Below are positions 1 through 8,744 of a stretch of DNA of 64,000 bases, piece by piece. Every line of letters begins with the position of its first letter. The first letter of the stretch is position 1. Made by a program: the position numbers and the translations under genes. The stretch is from Marinoscillum sp. 108. Lineage in GTDB: Bacteria > Bacteroidota > Bacteroidia > Cytophagales > Cyclobacteriaceae. A model generated the notes under the pieces. It worked only from the letters and a program-made list of their open reading frames with translations. It made no database searches and was not told where the DNA came from. Location of the stretch: contig NZ_LR734808.1 in NCBI RefSeq assembly GCF_902506655.1, positions 1,922,001-1,986,000 of the forward strand, given 5' to 3'.

Positions 1-624
1 GGTAAGCCGTGCATGGTCATAAAATGCCAGGCGATTTGCAAAAGCGAAAAGGTTGTGCGCAAGAGCTACCCCAATAAAGGGAATTCCGACACAAATATGC
101 CCTAGAATGAGTTGTTCAGCAATGGCCTTGGAGAACACAAAGCAGTCGAATCCCGGATGCTTTTTACCCTTTAATAAATACATTTCCGACACCTCCTTAT
201 TGGCATATCCCCACGGTATTCTCCGCCTGTTGATAATCACCGCATCATTCCCCTTACGAATCTGCTCGCTCACGAAATCATAAAACGAAGGCTGTAGTGC
301 AATATCCATATTGGTATAAATGTAGTAGTCCCCATTGAGTTTTACAGCCTCAGCCAGGATATCTGCTATCAACGGATAACGCCTCTTTGGATTAAAATCG
401 CCAAAATCCAACACCGATCGGGATAGATTGGGGAGTTCGGTCATATATTTGGGGAGAGGGCTCACATCTTCAGAATATCGGGTCGCACAAACCCTCACTT
501 TCAGATGCCCTGTACCGTGAGTCAGGGCATTGGCAATACTCTGAAATGTCACCTCCTGAATGCGCTGTTGATCAGTGCTTTGGCTGTCGAAGGGATTGAG
601 TATATGGATAAGGCTAAGAGACAT
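1..624 (-). CDS. Glycosyltransferase-like protein, 3' part cut off by window edge
   Basis: An open frame starts at an ATG at 624 and runs on the minus strand off position 1, giving 208 residues without a stop. The segment GDYYIYTNMDIAL matches in layout the TNADILL and TNVDLLF segments of the two glycosyltransferase-like proteins at 11895-12848 and 12848-13876. I take it as the DxD-like metal/nucleotide-sugar motif of a GT-A fold. The gene is divergent from the ABC permease at 639, with only 14 bases between the starts. It belongs to the polysaccharide locus by position. Acceptor and donor are unknown, and the C-terminus is missing from the window. Confidence 0.6.
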   Translation of the reverse strand, partial: MSLSLIHILNPFDSQSTDQQRIQEVTFQSIANALTHGTGHLKVRVCATRYSEDVSPLPKYMTELPNLSRSVLDFGDFNPKRRYPLIADILAEAVKLNGDYYIYTNMDIALQPSFYDFVSEQIRKGNDAVIINRRRIPWGYANKEVSEMYLLKGKKHPGFDCFVFSKAIAEQLILGHICVGIPFIGVALAHNLFAFANRLAFYDHARLT

Positions 625-638
625 TAAGAACAAATGAT

Positions 639-1451
639 ATGAATACCACACGCATCACTGCCCTAAATTACACAACGCGTGAATACTTCAAACAAATTTA
701 TAAACACCGACATATCATAAGGTCGCTGGTAAGACGTGACCTGAAAATCAAATATTCCCAATCCGTACTTGGCTGGACTTGGGCATTCATACAGCCCTTA
801 ACAGCACTGATCATCTATTCCATTTTCTTCAGATATGTCTTCGACTTTCAGTTTGACAAATACCCTTACGCACTTTATGTACTCTCCGGTATTCTTCCCT
901 GGCACATGTTTAGCCAAAACCTGCACCAATCCTCCGGAGTACTACTCAGTGAGCAAGAGTTAATTAGAAAAATCGCCTTCCCTAAGTTCATTTTATTGCT
1001 AGCGAAAAGCTTCGTGAGCCTCATAGAATTAGGCTTTGGCCTGGTCCTTCTACTTACTTACCTGGCCATCCAATCAGGAATCACCTGGAACATCCTTTTA
1101 CTTCCTTGTATCGTACTCATAAACCTACTGATCAGCATGATTATCCCAATTTGGATTAGTCAGCTTTCGGTAAAAAAAAGGGATCTGCTGCACCTCGTCC
1201 CATATCTGGTTAATTTTGGAATTTGGCTAACTCCTATTTTCTACACCATCGAAAACACGCCCAAATTGCTCTCCACAATCATCTATGCCAATCCTATGAC
1301 TGGCATAACCATGACCTATCGGTGGGTACTATTCGGAGATCCTTTCCCTCTGGAGGCTCTTATTTCGCCCACCTTATGTATTGGTGTACTGTTGCTCCCC
1401 GGGATTGTTTTGTTTAAGAATTTTGATAAAAAAATAGTAGATCACATCTAA
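639..1451 (+). CDS. wzm: Polysaccharide ABC exporter, permease subunit (Wzm/TagG type)
   Basis: This 270-residue protein has the ABC-2 permease layout: an amphipathic N-terminus with the family signature RDLKIKYSQSVLGWTW at residues 33-48, then about six hydrophobic segments. Such proteins form the inner-membrane channel that moves lipid-linked O-antigen or teichoic-acid-like polymers to the periplasm. The stop overlaps the next start by one base (TAATG), coupling it to the ATPase at 1451. Length is normal for the family. The identity of the exported polymer is not visible. Confidence 0.9.
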   Translation: MNTTRITALNYTTREYFKQIYKHRHIIRSLVRRDLKIKYSQSVLGWTWAFIQPLTALIIYSIFFRYVFDFQFDKYPYALYVLSGILPWHMFSQNLHQSSGVLLSEQELIRKIAFPKFILLLAKSFVSLIELGFGLVLLLTYLAIQSGITWNILLLPCIVLINLLISMIIPIWISQLSVKKRDLLHLVPYLVNFGIWLTPIFYTIENTPKLLSTIIYANPMTGITMTYRWVLFGDPFPLEALISPTLCIGVLLLPGIVLFKNFDKKIVDHI

Positions 1452-2557
1452 TGTTGGAGGTAAACCATTTATCTAAGTCTTACAACCGTTCGGAAGTATT
1501 GAATAACGTCAGCTTCAAGCTACTGTCAGGAGATATTGTGGGCATCCTTGGTGAAAATGGTTCCGGTAAGTCAACTTTGTTAAAAATCATATCAGGTATT
1601 GTGGCACCTACTGCTGGAGATGTCCGCTACGTGGGTCAGCTTTCCAGCCTACTGGAAATAGGCAGTGGCATACAACCAGACCTCACCGGGGAGGAAAATT
1701 ACTACCTCAAAGGAGAACTTCTTGGACTCAGTCGTCCAGACCTAAAGAACAGAATCGGTGAGCTCAACCAATTTACGGAGCTCGCTCCCTGGATGAACCA
1801 CCCGGTAAAACACTATAGCGATGGTATGTATATGCGACTGGCATTCGGGATAGCCCTCACCCTGGAAGCAGATATCTACCTCTTTGATGAGATCCTGGCC
1901 GTAGGCGATACCAAATTTCAGCAGAAATGCTTCGAAACAATCATCAACCTCTCCCAGAAAGGAAAAATCATCGTGCTGGTGAGCCACAACATCACAGAGC
2001 TGGAACGATACTGTAACAGATTCATTTGGCTCAAGAAAGGGGAAGTGAGAGAACAGTCTGATAGCCCTCAGGTTTTGGACAGGTACCTCAGAGATCAACT
2101 CATGGGGAGCGACCCAAACAAGATACTGCCATGGCAGCACGCAAGTCTGGCCTTTAGCCAGCTGAGCATCACCAATGAACAAGGGGAGCAAAGGCTTACA
2201 AACACCAATGAGATCTGGTTCGCAGCAGAATTTCAAATACTGAAACCCCTCTCAGTTTTCAACGTGACCATGCACATACAGGACCATTCGGGCTTGCCTA
2301 TTTTTTCTATATCCACAAGCACATCCGCAGGTTGGATACACGAAAAAAAACCACAGAACGTAAAATTGAGCACATTCGTCGAATCAGGTTTCCTTAATGC
2401 CGGTACATATACCGTATCTTTCTACATCCAAATAGAAAGCCGTGTATTTCAGCTCAGAAATCTCTTTTTTCTGGGTGTGTCTCAATCAGAATCAGATACG
2501 CAATCACATCTATTCAGTGGGAAAATCAGAACGAATTTTCAATGGAAGCAGCTATAA
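1451..2557 (+). CDS. wzt: Polysaccharide ABC exporter, ATPase with C-terminal cargo domain (Wzt type)
   Basis: The ATPase partner of the permease at 639, 368 residues. Walker A is GENGSGKST at residues 34-42. The ABC signature appears as YSDGMYMRL, where the usual SGG is SDG, as is common in Wzt/TagH proteins. Walker B with its glutamate is IYLFDEILAVGD. Residues from about 240 to the end lie beyond the nucleotide-binding domain and fit the beta-sandwich Wzt C-terminal domain, which in O9a-type systems binds the modified non-reducing end of the polymer. That fits a cluster full of tailoring enzymes. The last 16 bases overlap the next gene. Confidence 0.9.
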   Translation: MLEVNHLSKSYNRSEVLNNVSFKLLSGDIVGILGENGSGKSTLLKIISGIVAPTAGDVRYVGQLSSLLEIGSGIQPDLTGEENYYLKGELLGLSRPDLKNRIGELNQFTELAPWMNHPVKHYSDGMYMRLAFGIALTLEADIYLFDEILAVGDTKFQQKCFETIINLSQKGKIIVLVSHNITELERYCNRFIWLKKGEVREQSDSPQVLDRYLRDQLMGSDPNKILPWQHASLAFSQLSITNEQGEQRLTNTNEIWFAAEFQILKPLSVFNVTMHIQDHSGLPIFSISTSTSAGWIHEKKPQNVKLSTFVESGFLNAGTYTVSFYIQIESRVFQLRNLFFLGVSQSESDTQSHLFSGKIRTNFQWKQL

Positions 2558-3384
2558 AACCGCCAGTATTTTTAAATGCAGACATCCAACACTCCTTTGA
2601 GGAATCAGGCTTTGTGAAGCTTCCACTATTGGAGGATCAGGAGGTGCAGCACCTGGTCAAATTTGCTGATGAAGTACTTCATCAGCCAAGACCAGTGATC
2701 GGATTTGCCGAAAAGCTGAGCTATTACATTTCCATTTTTGATAATAACGCTGACCACAAGCTAACCGTCAATAACCTGATCGGTCAACTGGTACAGTCTA
2801 AACTGAGTAATATTCTGGTGGACTATGAGACCTTCTACAGCAACTTCATGATCAAATACCCCAACAATGGTTTTCTGGAATGCCATCAGGATTTCAATCT
2901 GGTAGATGAATCGATCTACACAGCTTTCAATCTATGGTGTCCACTCATTGATACCCATGAGCAAAATGGTGGCCTTTCATTCATTCCGGGAAGTCACAAA
3001 ATCACCAACCTCTACAGGGGCCCCAACATGCCCTTTTCATTCACTACCTATAATGATCAGCTGATCAAAAAAGGGATTCCACTCCCAGTAAAGGCAGGTG
3101 AATGCGTGATTTTTGACCATAAGACTATCCATTTTTCCACGCCCAATCAAAGTAACCAAATACGCTATGCCGTACAGTCCGTGCTAAAGCCTATGGAGGC
3201 CGAATCATTACTCTACCTGTATGACTCCCACCGTGAACAGGCTATTGCTAAGAAGATCACAACCCAGTTCACAATTGAATCCGGATTTTGGTCTGAAAAG
3301 ACCGCCGAATTACCTACGCTGCATACCCGACCCTACGCCAACCCTCAACTTCAGGATGATGTACAAGCACTAATACGAGGCTAA
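2542..3384 (+). CDS. Phytanoyl-CoA dioxygenase (PhyH)-family Fe(II)/2OG oxygenase, copy 1
   Basis: First of five consecutive PhyH-type oxygenases, 280 residues. The iron ligands are in place: His115-Gln-Asp117 (CHQD) and distal His197 in KTIHFSTPN, with Arg208 suited to hold 2-oxoglutarate. FIPGSHK after the HxD motif is typical of the family. Known members hydroxylate acyl-CoA, amino-acid-derived or sugar-linked substrates. Here the position directly after wzm/wzt suggests a glycan or its carrier, which is inference. The ATG at 2542 overlaps wzt by 16 bases. No signal peptide is seen, so the protein is cytoplasmic. Confidence 0.85.
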   Translation: MEAAIKPPVFLNADIQHSFEESGFVKLPLLEDQEVQHLVKFADEVLHQPRPVIGFAEKLSYYISIFDNNADHKLTVNNLIGQLVQSKLSNILVDYETFYSNFMIKYPNNGFLECHQDFNLVDESIYTAFNLWCPLIDTHEQNGGLSFIPGSHKITNLYRGPNMPFSFTTYNDQLIKKGIPLPVKAGECVIFDHKTIHFSTPNQSNQIRYAVQSVLKPMEAESLLYLYDSHREQAIAKKITTQFTIESGFWSEKTAELPTLHTRPYANPQLQDDVQALIRG

Positions 3385-3385
3385 A

Positions 3386-4360
3386 ATGAATCCAATTTTC
3401 AAAGACAAAAAACTAGATGAGCGATTAACCACTCATGGTTATCTGAAAATCCCCCTGCTTACTCCAGCGCTGACCCAAAGCCTACTTGATCTTTATCACA
3501 GTAGTGTCCGAGGTGAAGAGGTGAAAAACTCCCAATATGGCCTTTATGTTACTTTGGAGGAATTTGATACTGAAAAAAGCCTGGAGATCGAAAACCAGGT
3601 AGAACAACTGATCTCGGACCAACTGGATCGGTATTTTGAACCCTACAAAACCCATCTGGGCGGGTACCTGATTAAAAATCCTGACCCCAATGGTTATACA
3701 TACCCACATCAGGACTGGACATTTGTAGATCACAATCATTACCGATCTGTCACCGTCTGGATAGCATTAATGCCTATTACTCAAAAAAATAGTACCCTGG
3801 GCTTTGCCAGGAACAGTATGACCACATTCACCCATCCCGTAGGCACCCCGGTGACCATCATGAAATCGGGTACCACCGGACATGAATTTACGGTATACGA
3901 GTATTTGGATTTTATAGACATACAGCCTGGTGAAGCCTTTGTTTTTGACAATAGAATCGTACACGCGGCCACTCCAAACACCAGTCAGCATTCACGCATA
4001 GCTTATGCACTCACACTATCACCCCCATCAGCTCCGCTATTGCATTATCTCTATGCGAGAAATGAAGCCGGTGAGGACGACCTGATAAAGTTGGCGGTGG
4101 ACAAGGCCTTCTTCCACGACTACACCATTGAACATGCCGACGATCTGTACGAAAGAAATGAACTCCCTAAGGGATATAGAGTATTGAGCCGTGAAAAACC
4201 GACCTGGAGCCCAATGCCATCCAGTGCCTTAGAAACTTATCTGACTGAAAATCAACTCCAAAGGAATGGGTTGTGCATATCACACCATCATACCAACCCA
4301 ACAACAGAAAAAACATCACTCACAGCACGGATAAAGCAGTGGATCTCATGGAAAAAGTAG
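3386..4360 (+). CDS. PhyH-family Fe(II)/2OG oxygenase, copy 2
   Basis: A 324-residue oxygenase with ligands His108-Gln-Asp110 in YPHQDWTFVDH, distal His193 in RIVHAATPN and Arg204. It shares HLGGYLIK and PHQDWTFVDH with copy 4 at 5274, so these two form a subgroup distinct from copies 1, 3 and 5. The C-terminus carries an extra tail of about 40 residues ending in a basic, tryptophan-containing stretch (IKQWISWKK) that could sit on a membrane. It starts one base after the previous stop and overlaps the preferred start of copy 3 by 13 bases. Confidence 0.85.
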   Translation: MNPIFKDKKLDERLTTHGYLKIPLLTPALTQSLLDLYHSSVRGEEVKNSQYGLYVTLEEFDTEKSLEIENQVEQLISDQLDRYFEPYKTHLGGYLIKNPDPNGYTYPHQDWTFVDHNHYRSVTVWIALMPITQKNSTLGFARNSMTTFTHPVGTPVTIMKSGTTGHEFTVYEYLDFIDIQPGEAFVFDNRIVHAATPNTSQHSRIAYALTLSPPSAPLLHYLYARNEAGEDDLIKLAVDKAFFHDYTIEHADDLYERNELPKGYRVLSREKPTWSPMPSSALETYLTENQLQRNGLCISHHHTNPTTEKTSLTARIKQWISWKK

Positions 4361-5277
4361 TTAGACAACCTTTCAGGAACCCTGCATATCAAGCCAAATT
4401 CGAACAGGATGGTTATGTCATATTTGACTTATTGTCAGACGCACAATTGAACCACATCAGACAGCATGTGGAAAGCACCCCTCTGCCGGACACCAAAGGT
4501 TATGGATTCAATGTGGCCATGGACAGCGAGAGTCTTAGCCTCAGAAAAGAGATTCATCATTTCCTGATCGACTTTATGCATCCAATCTCTGCCGAGATTT
4601 TAATCGACCGGGAACCCTACTCCACCTCGTATATGATCAAAGAGGCCAATAGTGGCCTGGTACCGGCGCATCAGGATTGGAGCTACACCCATGAAGAGCA
4701 ACACGCCTCCATCATGTGCTGGGTAGCCCTGGACGATGTGGATCTAGAGAATGGTGCCATGGCATTTATCCCGGGTAGCCACCAGCTTTTTGACTATAAA
4801 AGAGTGTTCCCCTTTCCATATGCCAAAACCCCCGTAGAACGGTTCAAACTTGAGCTAATGTCTTACCTCCAAATAGAACCCATGAAAGCTGGACAAGTGG
4901 TTTTTTTTAACAACAAGACCATACACGGATCATTCCCTAATAATCAACCCAAGCGGAGATATGCTTTTTGCATGAGCTTTTCGGTAACCAATGAGCCAAT
5001 ATTGCATTTCCAATTTTCAGATCCTCAAAACCTGAATCAGATCACCGAATATGAAGTGGGAAATGACTTTTTTGTAATACACAACAACGAAACTCTCACG
5101 AAGACGCTCCTCCACGAGCATGGAAACCTGAAAGATGGGACCTTGAAAAAATCGGAACCTTACTACCTTCCGGAACTCAACTGGGAGTCTTTAGAAAGCA
5201 TGCTTCATGAACGAGGAATATACCGCTCTGAAATACTACAGGAAAGATTGAGACAGTTTTTAAATAAGCAATCATGA
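4348..5277 (+). CDS. PhyH-family Fe(II)/2OG oxygenase, copy 3
   Basis: A 309-residue oxygenase with ligands His108-Gln-Asp110 (AHQDWSY), FIPGSHQ, distal His193 in KTIHGSFPN and nearby arginines 203-204. The frame is open back to an ATG at 4273, but that would overlap copy 2 by 88 bases. The ATG at 4348 gives a 13-base overlap and begins MEKVVRQPFRNPAYQAKF, which lines up with the starts of the sister proteins, so I chose it. It ends in an ATGA overlap with copy 4. The substrate is unknown. Confidence 0.83.
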   Translation: MEKVVRQPFRNPAYQAKFEQDGYVIFDLLSDAQLNHIRQHVESTPLPDTKGYGFNVAMDSESLSLRKEIHHFLIDFMHPISAEILIDREPYSTSYMIKEANSGLVPAHQDWSYTHEEQHASIMCWVALDDVDLENGAMAFIPGSHQLFDYKRVFPFPYAKTPVERFKLELMSYLQIEPMKAGQVVFFNNKTIHGSFPNNQPKRRYAFCMSFSVTNEPILHFQFSDPQNLNQITEYEVGNDFFVIHNNETLTKTLLHEHGNLKDGTLKKSEPYYLPELNWESLESMLHERGIYRSEILQERLRQFLNKQS

Positions 5278-6320
5278 GATTTATTGATCAGGATATAGAG
5301 GATCATTTTACCCGGAATGGCTACTGCAAAGTGCAAATATTGAACGGTGAACTCGTAGAAGAACTTCGCCACTTTGCTGATAAACACATATTATCAGAGG
5401 CCATCGCCAATAGTGACTATGGCATGTACGTGTCGTTGGAAGAGCAGGAAGAAAAGAAGGCGCTAATCACGGCTTTTGTAAGGGAGAAGGTAGCCCCTCA
5501 GCTTGATGCCCATTTAACAGATTTTAAAATTCACCTTGGCGGATACCTCATCAAAGCCCCCGATCAGGTAAAGTACACCTTTCCTCATCAGGACTGGACT
5601 TTTGTAGATCATGAAACCGATCATACTTCAGCTACTGTCTGGATCAGCCTATATGACATAGACCAATCCAACGGGACACTTGGCTTTCTTAAGGGGAGTC
5701 ATCGTTTTCTAAATCACATCATTGGATCGCCATCCCCGGCAGTACCTACCCCATCCATGAACAAGGAGTTGTTGATCTTTTCCCATTTAACTTTTGAAAA
5801 TGTGTCTGCAGGAGAGGCACTTATTTTCAATAATAAAACCATTCATGCGGCCATGCCCAATAAGAGCGATCTCCATCGGGTAGCTGTAGGTATTGGTATT
5901 ACCCCTAAATCAGCCGGTCTTTACCATTATTACCTCAACCCTGATAACCCAAAGGAATTCCTGAAACTGGAAGTAGAGGAATCATTCTTTCTCCGGTATA
6001 ACAATGACGACCTCATGGAATTGTACCGGGCCGGTCTCTTGCCTGAGCTCTGCAAAGTGGTGGGCAGTTCGCCTGTTAGCCAGCATCTATACCCAGACCA
6101 ATCAACTGTAGAGCAGGATATTCTAGAATATGGCAATCTTCCGAATGGCCATATCATGGATCTACAAAATCACTTTGGCCAAAACGAGCCTGCTGAGGAG
6201 CCTTCTCAGGAACCCGAAACGGAGGAGCAGTACGTGGACACTCGCACCTTTTTTCAGATGTACACCCCATTGAATATCTACCGTGAAGCGCGTTACCGAT
6301 TGACCAATTTGTGGAAATGA
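5274..6320 (+). CDS. PhyH-family Fe(II)/2OG oxygenase, copy 4, with C-terminal tail
   Basis: A 348-residue oxygenase with ligands His105-Gln-Asp107 (PHQDWTF), distal His191 in KTIHAAMPN and Arg202. It is closest to copy 2. After the catalytic core comes a glutamate/proline-rich linker (about residues 295-315) and then a tail containing YTPLNIYREARYRL. A matching stretch, YSPANIAREVYYSYL, forms the N-terminus of the methyltransferase encoded at 7189, so the tail looks like a shared docking or membrane-binding helix. Both junctions are four-base ATGA overlaps. Confidence 0.85.
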   Translation: MRFIDQDIEDHFTRNGYCKVQILNGELVEELRHFADKHILSEAIANSDYGMYVSLEEQEEKKALITAFVREKVAPQLDAHLTDFKIHLGGYLIKAPDQVKYTFPHQDWTFVDHETDHTSATVWISLYDIDQSNGTLGFLKGSHRFLNHIIGSPSPAVPTPSMNKELLIFSHLTFENVSAGEALIFNNKTIHAAMPNKSDLHRVAVGIGITPKSAGLYHYYLNPDNPKEFLKLEVEESFFLRYNNDDLMELYRAGLLPELCKVVGSSPVSQHLYPDQSTVEQDILEYGNLPNGHIMDLQNHFGQNEPAEEPSQEPETEEQYVDTRTFFQMYTPLNIYREARYRLTNLWK

Positions 6321-7183
6321 AAAGCCTTTTCAAAGACCCCCAGGTGACCCAAAAATATCAGAAAGATGGATACGTGATCCTTGACCTCCTGAGTCCTATG
6401 GAAATCAAAGCAGAGCGAGACTTTTTTTACCAACATGTACATACCTTTGACAAAGAGCCTCTGTACGAAAGTAGCAGGAACAACAGCAATCAAACCAATG
6501 ATCTCATCAACAATCACCTCCAGCAGGTTTTCCTCCATAAAACACTGGATCACATCCGAAACGCTACGGTCTATGGAGGCACTTATATGGTAAAACCTAT
6601 GGGTAGCGAAGACTATCTGCCCTTACACCAGGATTGGAGTATCGTGGAGGAAGATCAGTTCGAGACAGCATTCATTTGGTGTCCGCTCCAAACTACAGAT
6701 CAGACGAACGGGGGTCTTTTTGTGGTGCCGGGAAGTCATCATTTCTACCAAAACCGACGATCTGGAAGTTTGCCCTGTCCGAGAATTATCCCGAACCGAA
6801 GGATAAAGCCCTATGTAAAACATCTGAAAGTAAGTGAAGGTCAAGTTATTATCTATTCAGATAAGGTATTCCACGGTTCACACCCCAATACCCGCCAGAC
6901 GCCACGAATAGTGGCTACAGCTCGCCTCGTAGAACAAGGTGCCCGTCTCACCTATTACCATCGTTTGAGCAATGAAAAAGTAGGTGTGTTTTATTTTAGC
7001 AAGGACACCTACCTAAACGGAATCACCCAGCTGGTGCAAGGCAAAATACCCGATGGGCTACAGCCTGAATACCTCGAAGACTTCAGAAACGAAGAAATAA
7101 ATGAGGCTAACTTTATTCAAAACATAAAAAAACACTTACCCTCTCCTACAGTCCTGAACAGACTGGCGGCCTGGTTTGATTAA
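6317..7183 (+). CDS. PhyH-family Fe(II)/2OG oxygenase, copy 5
   Basis: A 288-residue oxygenase with ligands His104-Gln-Asp106 (LHQDWSI), VVPGSHHF, distal His186 in KVFHGSHPN and Arg197. The frame is open from a GTG at 6311, but the ATG at 6317 makes the same ATGA stop/start overlap used elsewhere in this operon and gives the N-terminus MKSLFKDPQVTQKYQKDGY, so I prefer it. Five bases separate it from the methyltransferase gene. All five copies keep their ligands, so none looks like a decaying duplicate. Confidence 0.84.
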   Translation: MKSLFKDPQVTQKYQKDGYVILDLLSPMEIKAERDFFYQHVHTFDKEPLYESSRNNSNQTNDLINNHLQQVFLHKTLDHIRNATVYGGTYMVKPMGSEDYLPLHQDWSIVEEDQFETAFIWCPLQTTDQTNGGLFVVPGSHHFYQNRRSGSLPCPRIIPNRRIKPYVKHLKVSEGQVIIYSDKVFHGSHPNTRQTPRIVATARLVEQGARLTYYHRLSNEKVGVFYFSKDTYLNGITQLVQGKIPDGLQPEYLEDFRNEEINEANFIQNIKKHLPSPTVLNRLAAWFD

Positions 7184-7188
7184 TCTCT

Positions 7189-8100
7189 ATGAGCAATCTC
7201 TTCCAACTCATCAAAACCTACTCTCCGGCAAACATTGCTCGGGAGGTATACTATTCATACCTCCGGTCAAAAGATCATGCAGCAGGAGTTGGTGAGTTTT
7301 ACAACAAACACCATCAGGATTTTCTGGAAGTTTACGGAGAGCTTATTCAGGCGTTTAGAACAAGCGATATTGATGAGATTCTGGACTACGAGCTAGAAGC
7401 AATGCAAATATCTCCAGAAATGAAAGTACTGGATGCCGGATGTGGTGTGGGCCGCCCAGCACTTCATTTTGCTCAAAAAAGTGGTGCCCAGATAGAAGCC
7501 ATCAGCATCTCACAGCGACAAATCGACTATGCAAATAACCTGAAAGGTAAATTCAATACCGGAAATGTAACCTTCACCAAACTGGACTATCACAGGATTC
7601 AGGAGTACTTTGGTAATAGCCAATTTGACCGGATCTACTTTCTGGAATCATTCGGACACTCCACCAAAAAAAAGGAACTTCTCAAAAGTGTTTGGGATGC
7701 ACTCAAGCCAGGTGGGGAAGTATACATCAAGGATCTTTTTTGCCGGGTGACAGACAGCCGAAAAGATCAGAAGGTCATCAATAGGGAGATTGCTAAAATC
7801 AATCAACAATACCACTACGAGATATCAAACCTTACACAGTTTCTGGACATGGCAAGAAAAATGGGGTTCGTTTTGAAGCTAGTGAAAACCATAGACATAA
7901 AACTTGAAGCCTTCGAAAACCTGGCAATTTCCAACAAATTCCAGGAACTCACAGGCATTTATAAGATTGAAAGTTTTGATGGGTACATTTTTCCAGTAGA
8001 CTTTCTGGAAGTAAAACTTTACAAGCCGGCTTTCAATATGGAGGAAGCTAAGGATCGCTACTTTCTACAAAACCTTTTTTACAAAAACATTCGTTCATGA
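7189..8100 (+). CDS. Class I SAM-dependent methyltransferase
   Basis: A 303-residue methyltransferase. Motif I is VLDAGCGVGRPALHFA at about residues 79-94, followed by an acidic residue at the end of beta-2 (IEAISIS) and a DRIYFLESFGH motif resembling the fatty-acyl/C-methyltransferase branch. The first 25 residues include YSPANIAREVYYSYL, closely matching the C-terminal tail of oxygenase copy 4. Position inside the export operon suggests methylation of a sugar or lipid carrier, which is inference. The last codon overlaps the following start (ATGA). Confidence 0.8.
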   Translation: MSNLFQLIKTYSPANIAREVYYSYLRSKDHAAGVGEFYNKHHQDFLEVYGELIQAFRTSDIDEILDYELEAMQISPEMKVLDAGCGVGRPALHFAQKSGAQIEAISISQRQIDYANNLKGKFNTGNVTFTKLDYHRIQEYFGNSQFDRIYFLESFGHSTKKKELLKSVWDALKPGGEVYIKDLFCRVTDSRKDQKVINREIAKINQQYHYEISNLTQFLDMARKMGFVLKLVKTIDIKLEAFENLAISNKFQELTGIYKIESFDGYIFPVDFLEVKLYKPAFNMEEAKDRYFLQNLFYKNIRS

Positions 8101-8744
8101 TCATCACACCGGACTTTGTATGGACCCACATGGCCAAGACCGGAGGCTACTCCGTGCACCGGATGATTTCGCTGGTAGGGGATGAAAACATCCAGTTAGA
8201 TCCTCTGGGTGGAGAGTGGTCAGACTACCGCCGGCATGAACCTTTTTGGATGAGGTCCGAAAAATGTGGATATGACATCACCGCGAATAAGATTAAAGTG
8301 CTGACCATACGCCGGCTGCCCGCCTGGATTTTGAGCTTTGGTGAATTCAAGAAGCGAGAAGAAGGATTTGAATTCGACCTTCAGGAGCTCTCTAAGGGAT
8401 ATTTCAAACATGAAAAACGGGACATGGTCTCCGGTGGCTTATCTGATCCCGGATCATATGACACTCATCATGCAGACGAAGCACTGGCATACTACCGACC
8501 AGAAACCATCGATCACTGGTGGAAACAGGAATCGCTGAATGAAGATGTGGTCTGTTTTCTCGGAAGATTTTACACCCTCACACCCCTCCAAATCAAACAG
8601 ATGAGCTGTTCACATGAAAATTCAAATGAATATGACCGAAACCTCGGTAAACGCTTCTCACAGAGGCAATTAGAAGAACTCTATCATAACTGCCCGCTCT
8701 GGTCCACTTATGAGCAAAAGGTATATGGGTCACTTTTGGTATAA
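8097..8744 (+). CDS. Sulfotransferase-like protein
   Basis: A 215-residue protein. Its N-terminus WTHMAKTGGYSVHRM (residues 9-23) resembles the PAPS 5'-phosphosulfate loop of sulfotransferases (HxPKTGGTS), and VLTIRRLPAWILSFGEF near residue 70 resembles the 3'-phosphate-binding segment with arginine and serine. No other P-loop family fits as well, but the protein is short and the loop is atypical (MAKTGG). If active it would place sulfate on the glycan. No sulfate-activation genes lie in the window. It overlaps the UbiA-GT gene by 35 bases. Confidence 0.55.
   Translation: MIITPDFVWTHMAKTGGYSVHRMISLVGDENIQLDPLGGEWSDYRRHEPFWMRSEKCGYDITANKIKVLTIRRLPAWILSFGEFKKREEGFEFDLQELSKGYFKHEKRDMVSGGLSDPGSYDTHHADEALAYYRPETIDHWWKQESLNEDVVCFLGRFYTLTPLQIKQMSCSHENSNEYDRNLGKRFSQRQLEELYHNCPLWSTYEQKVYGSLLV

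Noticed and set aside
4273-4347. Longer start for oxygenase copy 3
   Set aside because: It would overlap copy 2 by 88 bases, and the added residues have no counterpart in the sister proteins.
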